From Acanthococcus lagerstroemiae (taxonomy: Eukaryota; Arthropoda; Insecta; Hemiptera; Eriococcidae): a DNA stretch of 64,000 nt. This document shows positions 11,161 through 23,326 of this stretch, piece by piece. How positions within the stretch are numbered: the stretch's first letter is position 1; each line of letters starts with the position of its first letter. Location: contig CM063108.1 in NCBI GenBank assembly GCA_031841125.1, forward strand, positions 66,002,344 through 66,066,343. Reading direction: 5' to 3'. Under the pieces are notes generated by a model that saw only the letters and a program-made list of their open reading frames with translations, ran no database searches and was not told where the DNA came from. The translations under genes and the position numbers were made by a program.

Positions 11161-13384
11161 AACACTGGTGCTCACGAGTCTCAGAATCTTCCGTAGTCTT
11201 CACGGGTAGTCTTCTCGAATTTGATATGCAACTTGAGCCAAATTTTCAATTATTTCGTGCCGAAACAATAAACCGAGCCCTCCAGATATAAACCGACCTG
11301 ACCACTTTCCCAGGAAAGCTATCACTTTTTCAGCAAGGGCAACTACGGGTGAAACTAGGAGATTCCCGTCCAAAAATCCAAAAAGAAGCAAAGAAGATCA
11401 TGGTCTTTCTGCTAGGGGAGAAGGCAAAACCGTTGACTATAGGGGGAAATCCCCCATTTTAGGAGTCTGGGCACAGAACATGACCGATGTTAATTGAAGC
11501 GACTTTCTCGCGTATTTGAAAGGAAATTTTTGGAACGTACCAAGGAAATATCAGTGTTGATGAGTGAAAACAAAAAAGTCTTTAGTCTTGTCCGCTGATG
11601 AGACCAGATTTTGTGAACTGGCGAGGTATTCGGAGGGGGCGTAAGAGCTCTCCAATTTCCCCCTGTCTCGGTGCATTTCTGATCCATACTCTGTACCCAT
11701 CGATCGTCTTCGAAGTTGAACGTGTAATTTAGAGTTCACGCACGCTCTAACCACAGCACGACTTCCAGCGACCTTTCCGATCGTTTCCTGGTATGAATGG
11801 CGCACACGCGAGTCGAGTTAATCTCTCGGCGGCTGCTCGAAAAGAAGAAATAAAGACAGAGAGACGATTCAAAAGAATGTGTTGCGCAGGTACATAACAA
11901 TAGCTATACGATCCAACGCGTACATACATTATGCCTTTTTGAAACCAAAGTATTCGATTTTTTCTTCATTGCCTCATTATGAGGGCAGATAGTTTCTTTT
12001 CTTTTTATCCGTATGAAGAGCTTCACATAGTATACCTAATAACGAACCGTTACGCTGTTGATTCTTCCTAGATGAATACGCATATTCCTTCTTCTCTCCC
12101 TTGCGTCATAAACGGTGGAGCCGAGAATTTTCCAAATATTTTGAATAGCTCTCCAGTTCGCCGAAATGGTTGATAGGCGCTTGCATAGACACGGAGGTCG
12201 CTCTGAATGTGCACAGGCGATGCGGCGGTTTTGCTTACGGCTGAATGACTCCGCGGATCAGTTTCCGGTGACTATGGGCGTTCATAAAGTACGGATACAT
12301 GATCCGAAAAATATACGCGGCTAATCTATATAACAAAACCGTAATCGGTTATAGTCTTCTTGCACTCAATCTGGAATGTCAGCGGCAATTTGGTAGCAAT
12401 GGTGAAGATGTGTGCCTCGGGTTCCTTTGGTTATTCCATTTCTCTGTAGTAAGGGTTTAGATCAGTGGCGGCAAGTGTGGGGGTGCTCGCAGGCTGCAGC
12501 ACTTAATGAGAATGCTTCAATACTACTTGAAATAATTATCGTTTTATCGAATTATCTTAAAACTCATGTTGTGTCTGCCATTTTGAATCGAAAAATATAA
12601 GTTTTTTTGCTGTTTAAATGTCTACCCCCTCTCCTCTTAGCATTTTTAAACATTTTTTATACCACAGTGTTTAGAAAAAACTTCGAACACTACATGAAAA
12701 AATTCCAAGTTTTGCCGCGCTTGGTTTACATATTTCATGCGGACAAGCTGGAGACTGTAACGCTGGTTGTATAATGGACATAAGAGCAAATAGCCGCGAA
12801 TTGGAGTGTGGCGGAGCTCATGGGATACAAGTATCAAAATATACGTAGTGCAGAAAATTCTTTAGCCCAACCAACTGAAGGGACCATCAAAAGGACCAAA
12901 ATCTTTAAAATTTTTTGAAAAATACCACATTTAGGACTTGTGGACCACATCTGGCAACAATTGGCAAGTGGAATGAAATGTAGAGAGCGTTCGTGACGCT
13001 ACGCACCCGCACGCACACTATTAAACACACGTAAGGAGGCAGAGTGATCAAAATCGATATTTCTTATTCTTTAACACGGGGAGCAAAGATCGGTCTCATT
13101 TTATGAGGATTCCACCTGTTAGATTGTTTTGATTATTAAGTACTCTAATTTGTAGTTAATTTGGTAGAGAAATGATTTCAATAAGGATTTACCCTCAACA
13201 CTAAATTTTTCAAAATTCAAAATATCGAATCATCGCCTGTACATTTCTTATGGGAGCAAATTATTTGATCACTCAAAATAGACAGGTTCTCAACTCTGCC
13301 AGCAGGTGTCAGACACTTCGATTTCGAGTCCTAATTCAAGTTGTGGGTTCGATTCACAGCGCCGGAAAGCTAGCAGCAGTCTTG
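11161..13384. other. Low-copy sequence, no gene recognised
   Basis: Frames under 90 codons on both strands lack recognisable motifs. At 12469 the phrase CAGTGGCGGCAAG resembles a hAT terminus, but I could not find its partner end. Confidence 0.35.
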
Positions 13385-13725
13385 CCACATACGATGTTGA
13401 GAAATGTACCAGCAAGAAATTTTCTAAGATTGTACCAGATTGTAAATGAGTTTCAAATAGAATGGGTGATCTTTGAAACTGTACCAAATGTAGAAGAAAA
13501 TTTTGATTGAAATCTTTAAATGTATCAAAAATCTGCCGAATGCATTAAAATGTACCAAAACGAACCAAAAAATGACAAAACGCACCGGAAAATGTACCAG
13601 ATCATACCAACAATAGAGAACATGTGCCAAAACATACCAGAATTGTCAAAATCACCAGATATTATGCCAGAAAAGTTGAAATGTAATGTACCAAATCTGG
13701 CAATGGCTAGTGGACATATTTTTCT
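13385..13725 (+). repeat. Degenerate 'aaatgtaccaaaa' repeat
   Basis: Words close to 'aatgtaccaaaa' recur every 12-25 bases (for example near 13403, 13430, 13479, 13518, 13550, 13591, 13686). It has the same low-complexity style as the 10.8-kb block. Opposed 65-73 codon frames here are a product of the repeat. Confidence 0.55.
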
Positions 13726-13917
13726 TTTTGCCACGTCTTAGCGAACAGAAAAACCGTAGTACCAATCAAGAAAGATAGATAGCATGCTCTACAGCACCCC
13801 TCCACCAGTCTACAGGAACAAGGCATTATTTATGTACAGTATCTGAAGGATTGAGGATTTGGTACTGTGTTACCTGTGCTCGTGAGGTCGCTTATTCAAC
13901 TTTGTGAGACACGTTGT

Positions 13918-14250
13918 CAGTAACAAAGGGTTTTTCATTGGGGGGGGGGGGGGTAAAAATTTTCAAAGTCCCAACTGACTCAATTCAAAATTTCCAGAAT
14001 CAGAATTTTTTTGTATTGGCTAAAAAAAAACCTTTAGATCTATCTACTAAAATTTCCAAACTCGGGTGTGGTGGTGGCGGGGGGGGGGGGCTGCCCCCAT
14101 ACCCTCCTTATTGTCGTCCTCGTAAAAACATAAATTACATTGTCCAGTTTTCCAAACTTATTACTGAAATGGTAAAATTTTCCCAACTGCTGAGTGAAAA
14201 ATTCCTACAGGGAGATAAGTTACTCCTTCTCTCCTATCGGTACGTCCCAA
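13918..14250. mobile_element. hAT-type MITE (CAGGGACGTA family), copy 2
   Basis: Shares 'caaagtcccaactgactcaattcaaaatt', 'atctactaaaattt.caactc' and 'cccaactgctgagtgaaaaattcc' with the element at 7087-7685 and ends CGGTACGTCCC. The terminal TG and the start (CAGTAACAAAGG) are mutated. The clean junction 'acattgtccag' here shows where the fold-back was inserted in the 7-kb copy. Confidence 0.7.
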
Positions 14251-14256
14251 ACGATT

Positions 14257-15173
14257 TACATACACAGTACACAAGGCACAGGGTAGGAAATCTCCAGTGC
14301 TACAAATCGCAAGGAAAGCAATGGAAACCCTCCCTCCGGCTAATCTGTCATGAAAAGGGCTGAGAAGGAGAAGAAGAAAATGGAACGTTATTGGTTGAAA
14401 GGTTTCTGTGTTGGCGGGCTTTAGTAGTATGAGCTACCTAAAACAACTTGTAGAAGAGATCAGGAAATCAAGATTCTCATACCGTCGACATAACAGACCA
14501 AAGTTGAACCACTCAGAATGAAGATACACCGAAAAATCCGAAATACAGAAAACACGACTGCATATTTAATCAACAGACTGAAAAAGTATGTTAGCAATTA
14601 ACCAACTGTTGAGATTACTGCAATCATAATACTGCAAAACAGAAGACTGATTTACCGATGCTATCTTTATCTAGGTATGTAATAAGTTGTCCAATTAAAA
14701 CACGATATTGATGTTATCCAATTGCTCGCCGAGTTGTTTTTTCTTGGCGGAAAAACGTTCCCAACGTGCAGAGAGAGATCAGTTCAATGCTTTCTGATTA
14801 TTCACTCCACATGCTAATTAGGCGAATTTTCGCGCGCATACGAGATCGTCGACGAATTTTTTTATTCAATTAATCAGTCGCTTCTGCATGTAAATTACTC
14901 GATTTGAAAATCGTTGGCATTTTGGCATTTATGAACTCGAAATTTATAATTTTTACGAAAACGAAATTGAGATATCTGTGGTCGGTACATCCTTTTCATT
15001 TCAGCATCAATCCGAACAGATCAGAAATCGATGCATATTCGTTCGTGGTGCCAGGATCTGTGTAACAGTGTGAGTAGGTGTCAGCAGCCATTGCTTTTAA
15101 AATTAAAGATACTCGTTTTAAATACCAAAGATCTTTGCCCCTTCCGTCATTTTATAGCTCATAGTATATAGTC
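14257..15173. other. No recognisable feature
   Basis: AT-rich low-copy sequence up to the Harbinger-type element; no gene-like frame is seen. Confidence 0.4.
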
Positions 15174-16020
15174 ATTTCCACTGCAGTTGACAACATTTGG
15201 TGTTGACAACGATGCTGCGCTCCGTTACAGCGACTTTCGCTGACGATTTTTGTTCACGACTTGTTCAGGACTACACCAATAGAAACTAGGTATCTTATAA
15301 ACGTTGAAATTTGAATTTGAAAATTGTATAATACTGTTTCGGTTGAGCACTATTCTTTAATTAAACTTCCTTATTTTTATTTATAGATTTTTGCATTTTT
15401 TAAATAAAGTATTTTTAAAATGAAGAGAAATGAATGTGAACGTAAGAAAATCAAAAAGAAAGGTTTAGCCATATTGGTGATGGCATTATGCCAAATGATC
15501 TTGCCTGCCCAGCGTCCGAAAAGAAGATTTTGGATTCGGCCGTTTTTATTAAAAAAACAAACGGAAACGTTATTAAATAAAGTGCGCTTAGATGATCTTG
15601 GATTACACGAGATGTACAAGCGCACTTCATTTAAAACATTTCTTAGAATGGATTTCGAACTTTTCTCACATTTACATTCATTAATAAGACCTCTGATTGA
15701 AAAAAAAGAAACAAATTTCAGGAAACCTATCTCGTCAATTGAAAGGTAATTAGAAGATGAACAGACAATAGAAACAGAGATAATGAAATACCGAAATATG
15801 TTACAAAACAAAATGCTGTAACAATTTGATAATTCTTCCTTCATTGTCAACATTTGTCGCCGAAACGGATTAAATTCTGTTTTAGCAACATTTATTGTCA
15901 ACACATCGTCAACAAAGTCTTCAACAGTGCAGTGGAAACTAGATTTTCTAAATGTTGCCGAAATTGCGAACATTTATGTTGCCGACCAATTGACGACTTG
16001 TCGTCAACTGCAGTGGAAAT
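15174..16020 (+). mobile_element. Harbinger/PIF-type element, internally deleted
   Basis: The ends are inverted repeats, ATTTCCACTGCAGTTGACAAC at the left and the complement of ATTTCCACTGCAGTTGACGAC at the right. Subterminal 'gttgacaac / gttgtcaac' words recur inside. It carries a 110-codon ORF resembling the start of a PIF/Harbinger transposase but has no room for the DDE domain, so it is non-autonomous. No convincing 3-bp target duplication is visible at these borders. Confidence 0.75.
15420..15749 (+). pseudogene. N-terminal fragment of a Harbinger-type transposase
   Basis: The 110-residue frame contains RRFWIRPFLLKK, LHEMYKRTSFKTFLRMDFELF and FRKPISSIER. This order (an aromatic-rich 'RRFWVRP' box, a block resembling 'F..Y.RMS...F..L', then 'RKPIS..ER') matches the N-terminal region of PIF/Harbinger transposases as I know the family. 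The catalytic DDE domain and the partner Myb-like gene are absent. It ends at a stop just before the position where a second exon or the rest of the ORF would follow. It cannot encode an active transposase; whether it is expressed cannot be told. The larger minus-strand frame over the same DNA is its shadow. Confidence 0.7.
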
Positions 16021-16779
16021 CCACCATTACAGTGTCGGTGATAGGTCGTATCGTGCACAACGACGGGAGCTTTTTCTAAAATTAGGCCTGCTGGACATTG
16101 TATTCGTGTATTCAAGTTTCACTCGACGTTATCCTTACATTGAGGGGGAAAGCAAAAAATGACAAATTTCGCGGGGGTGGTCTGCTGGGAAGACCAAATA
16201 ATGAAGAAAGAAGAAATTTATGAAGAAAAAGAAGAAGAAAGAAAAAAAAACTATAAAAATCCAGTAATGGTCTTAAATAGCTGAATATAGTACAAGCTCG
16301 GATTATATTTCAACTTCGGATTATTTCGTCACAAAAATTCTCTCTCTTTCTTATCTCAGCTTTCAATTATTTCAGCTTCTCCCTATTACATATGTGAACT
16401 GCTTGAACGTACATACAATATATGCTTTCATTTTTTTAACTTCCTACTCGTCTATACACACGACAGTGGCGTAAATACCGGAGAGGAATTAGGGGAATAG
16501 CTCCTCTTTTCTCCTCCCACTTAGCTCCCACCTTGATGTAGTATATTATACTGTACTGTGTAACTTTTTGTGGAAATTTAAGACGTTCATATTTTAACTT
16601 ACAAAATATGAAATGCTTGTCTACTACTTTTGCAAAGGAAAAAAGAAAGGGAGGGGGACTCAGTATTATTTCAACTTTCAGTCATTCACAATCGGTTGAA
16701 ATAATCGAGCTTGTACTGTACAAACATAGAAGAATCTCAGCATGAATCAGAAATATAAATTTGAAGTCCTAAAGTCTTT
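16021..16779. other. No gene; single hAT-like end
   Basis: Contains CAGTGGCGTAAATACC at about 16465, which looks like a hAT terminus, but no matching right end was found. The rest is AT-rich low-copy sequence. Confidence 0.35.
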
Positions 16780-17370
16780 TCGGTGATAACAATCTGAATG
16801 AGTCTCAAGTATAAAGGCATAACTGTCAAAGAGAGTCTTAAAACGTCTACAACAGGGTTGAAAAGTTCTGAACGAACTTTGAAAAGTTTTAAGCACTCAA
16901 CTAATCTTTAACTAGACTCGATAAGTCTTAAAGTTATCAACAAATCTTGTACTAGTCTCGAAGAGTCCTCGCTAATCTCAACTACGAATTGTAGAATCTG
17001 AAAGAAGTCTGAAAATGCATAAACAAGTATTGAGTCTTAAAAAAAACCTGAAGAGGCCCGATGTACCGAAGAAATCTTGAACAGACGTTAAAGAGCTCTG
17101 AACGAGCAGGCGTACACCAAGAAGTTTTTTAAAGTGGGCAAAAAGTTGAAAAGAAAAAAAAGAGAAAAAACAATGCTTGAGAAAACTTGTTACATTTTTG
17201 AGCCAAACACTCACTAGAAAAGAGGTAAAAAAAACTTCTCTTTGGGGGCTATAGCTCCCATAGCCCCATGAGTGTGTTTCTATGAACGACTCAGGAAGCA
17301 CCCTAAAAAATCATCAACAAATCTGGAAGAATCTTAACAAATCTTCTGATTAGGTTTGGAAATCCTACCG
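16780..17370 (+). repeat. AGTCTT-type degenerate array
   Basis: Phrases such as 'gagtcttaaaacgtct', 'aagtcttaaag', 'tctcgaagagtcctc' and 'tctggaagaatctt' recur every 20-35 bases. The same family occurs at 4.95-5.5, 19.3-19.45, 19.78-19.93, 23.5-25.2, 37.6-37.7 and 46.4-46.8 kb. Confidence 0.55.
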
Positions 17371-17467
17371 AGGGTTTTTTCTAACTGCACACCTACCTAA
17401 GATACATTTCCAAGATCGTATGGCATAAATGCAAATTCCCGTGTTAGCTATTGAAATAACGTCATAG

Positions 17468-17730
17468 AATTGAAGCGTCTCTTTCTAAAAAGTTTTAATT
17501 CCACTTTTGTTGTGAGAAGAAAATTGAAATGGATTCCTATAGGAAATTTTGCGGCTGATCTAATGGTAACACTGGTTTTAGCAAAACAGCAAGTTGTATT
17601 ACCTACATCTATAGTTGAAATCATTGAATACAATTGACCTCCAATGCTGACAAAAACAGTTTTTTTTATCGATACTGAAAAGTTAAAACGTAAGTGGAAT
17701 TAACACTTTTTGGAAAAAAACGCTTCAATT
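17468..17730. mobile_element. Fold-back element with about 42-bp arms
   Basis: The left arm 17468-17509 (AATTGAAGCGTCTCTTTC..) pairs with 17690-17730 (..AAAAAAACGCTTCAATT) with few mismatches. The spacer is about 180 bp. No coding sequence or clear target duplication was found. Confidence 0.6.
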
Positions 17731-18126
17731 GCTGTTCAGAAATTGAAGGCTTCATTTGAAAAACAACCACAGTCAGTTTTGAAATTCCGACTTTGTAGAC
17801 AGATAGCGCCTGTATCCGTAGCCATTACGCTCCAGCAATTGAAGGGTGCGCTCTCTACTGGCAAAACGAAATGCGGTTTGCTGATTGGTGGATTTGGTTG
17901 AAAAGATGTGCGAAAAGTGACAAAAAATGTTCTCCAAGAATTTCAAAATAGGACTCCACAGAAAGTAAATAACAGAATGAAAAGTTTTTGTTCTTTTCAG
18001 ATTTATAAAAAAAAATGATATTTCGGATGGTATTTCTCATTTTCTATGTACATATTGTTAGGGTAAAATATCCATGATCACCTTTTCAACATGTGCACTA
18101 GCGCTCCTGCAGTGTGCTTTATATTA

Positions 18127-18379
18127 TGGAAGTTGTTCAACAAAAGGGAACCAACTAACATTTGTAAACAAAATGAGTTATTAGTATCGTTGGAAAGAGC
18201 GTAAAACGTAAAATTTTTCAAAATCATGCCCCCGATTCAAAAATGTGTACTCACGTTGAAAAAAGCTTATCAGTAAACGCAATGCCATATAGTTTCTACA
18301 TGGCTCTTGAACTTCGAATCACGCGTGTTCTCAAAACGCGGATTTTGCTAGTTGGTTCCTTTTTGCTGAACAGCGTCCA
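18127..18379 (+). mobile_element. Inverted-repeat MITE, two-copy family, copy 1
   Basis: Ends are TGGAAGTTGTTCAACAAAAG and the complement of TGGACGCTGTTCAGCAAAAA, continuing into 'gggaaccaacta'. It is nearly identical in order to 31501-31750, including 'gagttattagtatc', 'aagagcgtaaaacgta' and 'aaaaaagcttatcagtaaacgcaat'. A 2-bp TA flank is possible, which would suggest a Tc1/mariner-type element, but the second copy does not settle it. Confidence 0.75.
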
Positions 18380-18402
18380 TATTATGCGAATAGGGCTGTT
18401 CC

Positions 18403-18833
18403 AGTACTCCATGTTGTATACTTATTCGCCTGTCCCGTTATCAAGTTGGTAGTATATGATAACAGAACTTGATGCGCGAAACGGGCCCGAATGCAATAGA
18501 TACTTGAAAACGACAGAGATCAGAATTTTTTGAGAAAGTTTGAATTCTTTCGGCAACGCAGACATTGCCGAAAGTGTAAGCCGAAAATTAAACTGTTATT
18601 TAATGAAATCGATGATAATATGATAAGACCATGAGGAATGAACGAAAAACGAATAAACTTTTGAATAATTATACAGAGAAAACAGAGGAGGTCTTATAAA
18701 ATACGACACGAAAGACGACACTCTAAACTTACTGGTACCACCATAATATTCCAAAATTACGATATATGTCCTTATCATGCACTATCAACTTAATAACAGA
18801 ACAGGCGAATAAGTATGCAATATGGAGTAGTTG
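18403..18833. mobile_element. Inverted-repeat element of about 430 bp
   Basis: The left arm near 18406-18452 (actccatgttgtatacttattcgcctgt..) is the complement of the right arm near 18781-18829 (..acaggcgaataagtatgcaatatggagt). The spacer is AT-rich. It lies right next to the MITE at 18127-18379. Confidence 0.6.
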
Positions 18834-18959
18834 CCGGCGAACTCACGCTGACAGTTCATTTAACTGGAAAGCATTTATAGCGCTATCTGTCGGCAATGTC
18901 GAAATTCTAAAACTGACTATGGTTGTTCTTAAATGAACCGTCCAATTATTTATGCTAGC

Positions 18960-20100
18960 CCCTATAGTATAGCCTGTCAATAATACTTCAAAATTGGCGA
19001 AAATTCAAAATTTTCATCTCTTGCCAAAGGTAAGCTAGATGAAATTAGTACCACAAATCAGGCTGTCATACGAATTTGATATTTAGACCCTGCTGATTGA
19101 CATTTCAATGCATACGCGTTATGCAGGACTAGTTCAGTACGTGACTAATGTTTTCATTACTTCTTCAGAGTTGTAGATAGACAGAATAAATTCATATTAT
19201 GCCTCTAACCGGTAGAATTCTGAGGAAAGCACATCGCTGGTTTTGGAAAGCCGTTTAAACGAAATTCTGCGGTATGAATTTAGACCTTACGTCTTGAAAT
19301 GAAGAAACTAGATTTTGAAGACGCAAGTCTGGAAGGGTTTTGAAAAGCAGTTGATAAATGCCCGAGAGTCTTGAAGCGTCTTAAGGAATCTTGAAATACG
19401 TGAGAAGTATTTCAGAGAGTCTTGAACAAGCTTGGAATACATATGAGTAATTGTAGCGGTTGTGCCGGCAACGTGGCATAGCTCGGCTGTCACAATGCCG
19501 TGAATCGGTATCGACTTCGCGGGGATCGTTTTTTGGGGTAAAAAATTACATTTATAAAATCTCCGAGCGACCGTTGGAACCGGTCCACACATCCCTTTCG
19601 CTACTCTCTCTAGGCTTTTATTATCTACCTTCGCGAATGCACCAGCTACAAGCCTTTCTCCCTCGAGCGACCGTTTTTTTAGTTGTTGTGTACTACTGAA
19701 AGAGAAAATACACTCTGAACACGCGCGACTCGAGTTTCAGTGCGATGGCGATACCTATAGCAATCTTAGCCTGATCTAGATGAGTTTTAAAGAAGCCTCG
19801 AAGTATCTCTTAAATGAGTTTCGAAAAATTTTAGGGTCTTGAAAAGTAATCTCGAGAAGTTTTCGAGAATCTTCAGCAAGTCCAGAAAATTTCCGAAGGA
19901 TCTTGGAACACGTCCAGACGAGTATTAAGGCGAGAATTCTGATTTTTCGAAAGAAAGCGGGAGGGTTGGGTTTCGCTTGCTGATATTTCAAGTTTGCCGG
20001 CTGTAACACTCATCCATATTCAACTTGGTGAATTTTTATCAAAAAATCATGCTCAAACAATATGCAACGAGAGAATGTATACTTTCGTTTCCCATGTAAA
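18960..20100 (+). repeat. Spacer with two short AGTCTT-type blocks
   Basis: AGTCTT-type phrases at 19310-19440 and 19780-19930 ('gagtcttgaagcgtcttaaggaatcttg'-like) lie in otherwise low-copy DNA. No gene was seen. Confidence 0.4.
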
Positions 20101-22062
20101 TTAAAATTTTTTTTACAGTTTTCATCATACAGCTTCGTAATTATTTTTCTTCCCCCGCAAAAATTTAACAACGTGTGGTATGAAGTTTTTTAGCTAGTGA
20201 CGCGTGTACACTGTAGGTACTCGTCGCTCGATGGCACGCTGCTGAGTGTAGAGGTGCAGACGACACGTTTTATGGCTTTTGCTAAAGCTTCTTTCTCGCA
20301 AAATTGTTGTAAAATCGTGTTTTCATATTCCAACGACGTTTTACCATATCCGTTAGTCGTCTGCTCCATTTTGTTCTTATCTTTGTTCAACTTGACCTTA
20401 TTTCGTCTTCGTTCTACCACGTTAATTCGGTGCATCTTATTCGGCGACTGGTGTGTGTTTCTCCTAAACATTCACACGGAAATGCTTTTTTCATTCATGC
20501 CCATTCCCGATCACTATTCTTGTAAGTGGCCTGAGAACATCTTACTGAAATTCGGTGTTAGTGAAATCAACGCGGCCGTATCTATAGTCGCAAATACCGT
20601 CCATTGCAGTCGATTGAAACCGCGACTATATTGCTAAAATAGATCCGACCTCAGTCGATTTCATCTTTTGCGGTCTTCCAACTCCATACTGCGCATTCTG
20701 CCAGTTCGTGTCGTCAAACGAAAGCAGACTCGATTGAATTTCGTCGAGAGCATCGAACCCGTGTACTTTTATAATGTCTTTTCCCCATCGTTGTAATTTT
20801 CGACGTACTAATCGGTTGCGTCCACCAAAGCGTAACCATTTATACCGACCATCGAATCGTACTCATCCACGACTCCCGCCAACAATCTACCTAGAACTTG
20901 CTCGATTTCTGTCAGTGTAATTTGGGTTGGGCCCCTCGAACGGAAACTGCATATATGTGCATGGAGTTGCGGAGGTCCGCTGACTTGCCTTCGAAGGAAG
21001 ACGACCACGACCTGTAAGTTGAATTTCGGAAACTAGTTACATGGTGCGTAGTAATCGCGTGCTTAGCCAGTCGATTTGGATCGTGTGTATGTGGGCAGAG
21101 TGGTACCTTAGCCGACGATGTTCTCAACACAATGTATTCAGAATGCTGTCGTCGGATCTGATGAGCGGGATGGAGGGCTGGTATCTGTTGGCAAATTACA
21201 GTCATTACACAGCAGTGGTGTGCGTTGTTCGCCGTTCCGATATTTGAGGTTCGAGGATACATACGCGTTAATTGGACGCTCGGCTGTTTCATATCTGGAT
21301 GCAATAAAACTGGGCGGACGTTTAATAAAACATTTCAGCGTTGATGCGATGATACACGTTGCTCATCTTTCACACAATATATATAAATATATGGCACTCG
21401 AGTAATGGCTAATGGATTACAGTTACACGCTAACAGACTTCGTAAATGTTTTAAATGTTTGATGATCGATTCTGAAAGTGATGGATGCACTTGAAATCGT
21501 TGACAGCGTGGCTACGGGCGTGAAGCTAAGCAAGGGAGACGGTTGACTGAGCGGTAAAAAAGGCGATTGAAATTGGTGCACCCGCAGCCAGATGCTGGAA
21601 GCGACTGAGTTAAAAGAGATGGAAATGCAATCGTGTGACCGAGTGAGGATAGATTTGTACGTGGGAGGCATTGGGCCAGAAAGCAAAACAAACCCTATTT
21701 AGCACCAGAGGATTGGCAATGATTCAGTTAGTTGCAGGAGGCTGGAGGGAACTTAGCTGTCGGGTTAATTTCTTCATGGAACAGAGAAGCAGATGGAGGC
21801 AGATAGGTAAACATGCGACCAGGCGGCGGCTCGAACTTCTCCAGGGTGTAACTACGGATTTCTTCTGGGAAGGGATAATGTACCTAAATGGCAGACAATA
21901 CAGGGCTGTATTTGTATGGCGATATTCCTGCTACGAGAACATAGGTCCCGGCAAGCGGGAGGAAAAAACGAAAGACTGCGTGAGGCGGTGGAAGCGTCTC
22001 CTGTTACCTCACCCTCTCACCTCGATATCAGCGTCACTACCGCACAGCTATTTTTTCGGAGT
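20101..22062. other. CpG-containing low-copy stretch with unrecognised frames
   Basis: The DNA is less AT-rich and less repetitive than its surroundings. Frames of 146 codons (20197-20637, plus), 130 codons (20912-21304, minus) and 149 codons (21671-22120, plus) occur, but opposed and shifted frames of similar length cover the same bases. I see no domain, signal peptide or splice pattern that marks one as real. The last frame runs into the hAT-like element at 22071, which argues against it. Confidence 0.3.
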
Positions 22063-22070
22063 TAAAGACA

Positions 22071-22517
22071 TAGAAATGCAAAAGTTATCGATACAATCTA
22101 TAACTATCGGTAGTTCGTAACTATCGATAACGGCGAAACTATCGTTAACTATCGGTTGATCGTGTTTCATCGTATAATTGTTGCAATTTGTACATGAAAA
22201 TTCATCATTCTATAAATTTTTTTCGGATTAGTGGAGTGAGTTAGCTCATTAGTAATAGAAATTTCACAAGACGGCATTGATGTACTAAAATGTGACCAAA
22301 ATTTAATCCTGTACAAAATTTATCAGTAGGATAATGGATTAGATATAAAACTTGAAAATCTCTCTAGTCTCTACGATAATTGAATGCAACTTCAGCAGCC
22401 ACTTTGTCATTTCGTTGTATTTAGATGGTTTTGCTTCGGTGCTAAAACTATCGATATCTCCCCCCAAAACTATCGATAGCTATCGATGACGAAAATGTCC
22501 GATAGTTTGCATCTCTA
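22071..22517. mobile_element. hAT-like element with TATCGATA clusters at both ends
   Basis: Ends TAGAAATGCAAAAGTTATCG and the complement of TAGAGATGCAAACTATCGG; flanks TAAAGACA and CAAAGAGA agree in 6 of 8 bases. The subterminal 80-100 bp on each side are packed with 'aactatcgataac', 'actatcgttaac' and 'atcgatagctatcgat'. Such subterminal repeats are typical of transposase-binding regions in hAT elements. TATCGATA is also the core of the insect DREF site. Confidence 0.55.
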
Positions 22518-22648
22518 CAAAGAGAATAGAACTAGATATTATTAAAAAGACGTGGTTTCAGCAAGCCAGTGCAGCGTCTCACACCACAAATGCTGTTTTA
22601 GCCTAAAAAAAATTTTGGTGCGAGAATCATCTCCCGGTGTTCACATCT

Positions 22649-22868
22649 CCCTCGAAATACGGATTTGACTCCATGTGATTTTTTATGCGGGGTTATGTCA
22701 AGTCACAGGTTATGACTCCGGTGAACGATATCGTTATGCTGAAGATCCGTGTACAAGGAACAATTAAGAATATTCAGCCGGAAATTTTGAATAACGTCTA
22801 CAGAAATTTTTGCGTTCTTTTGCGCAACTGTATCGCGGAAGAAGGAGGACATTTGAGGAATGTAAGTT
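22649..22868 (+). pseudogene. Tc1/mariner-type transposase C-terminal remnant
   Basis: One frame reads DLTPCDF across 22653-22675, then after a 1-base shift the frame from 22685 reads RGYVKSQV, followed by IKNIQPEILNNVYRNF and RNCIAEEGGHLRN. This order (PDLTPCDFFLWGYVK, a spacer, 'I.PE.L.NV...F..R...C....GGH') is the end of the DDE domain and C-terminus of Tc3/mariner-like transposases. Upstream catalytic parts are missing and the frame is broken, so it is a dead fragment. No flanking inverted repeats were identified. Confidence 0.65.
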
Positions 22869-22879
22869 TTAAAACATAT

Positions 22880-23204
22880 GTAAGTAAATATTGTATTATG
22901 GCATAAAATGGGATTCGGGTTCATTTCTCTTTCGATTCCAAACATGCCTTCTTTTCTCTCAGTGTTGTCCAATTAGAAGCATTTAAAACTGGATCTGCCA
23001 TTTTGAAACACCTAGTATCAAATCTAAAAACGAATTTGCTTTGTATAAATATAATTATAATTTGAATAACTGTGTTCGATTTAGAGCTGGGCACCCTCCA
23101 CCCATCCTCAAACCAAGGATACTCCGAGCCGAAGAATACTGAGAAGTGATGCTGGTAGAGGGGCAGTAGGTCAGTATAATCACTTTCTGTAGCGAATGGC
23201 TTTA
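22880..23204. other. No recognisable feature
   Basis: AT-rich spacer between the transposase remnant and a MITE. Confidence 0.4.
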
Positions 23205-23326
23205 CAGTGGCATAGCCAGCCTACTGTTCGAGGGGAGGTTTGGTCTTGACCAAAGGGGGAGTCGGCGTTAGAGGAAGTGCTAAAATTAGAAAATGACGAA
23301 GTCGCAACGCCTTGGCTGTGCCACTG
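23205..23326. mobile_element. Short hAT-type MITE (CAGTGGCATAGCCAGCC)
   Basis: 122 bp with ends CAGTGGCATAGCCAGCC and CCTTGGCTGTGCCACTG. Flanks TGGCTTTA and TAGGTTTA agree in 6 of 8 bases. It has no coding content. Confidence 0.75.

Noticed and set aside
12469..12660. hAT element beginning CAGTGGCGGCAAG
   Set aside because: Only one end could be found; no matching right end or duplication.
13330..13360. tRNA-like B box (gggttcgattc)
   Set aside because: No A box at the proper distance and no cloverleaf can be drawn.
13914..14363. 149-codon plus-strand frame
   Set aside because: It lies almost wholly in a hAT MITE copy and its glycine and proline runs come from G and C tracts.
15377..15973. 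198-codon minus-strand frame
   Set aside because: It lies opposite the Harbinger N-terminal ORF and runs through the inverted-repeat ends; it has no recognisable domain.
20197..20637. 146-codon plus-strand frame
   Set aside because: A comparable frame exists on the opposite strand, and no motif, splice site or signal peptide supports it as a gene.
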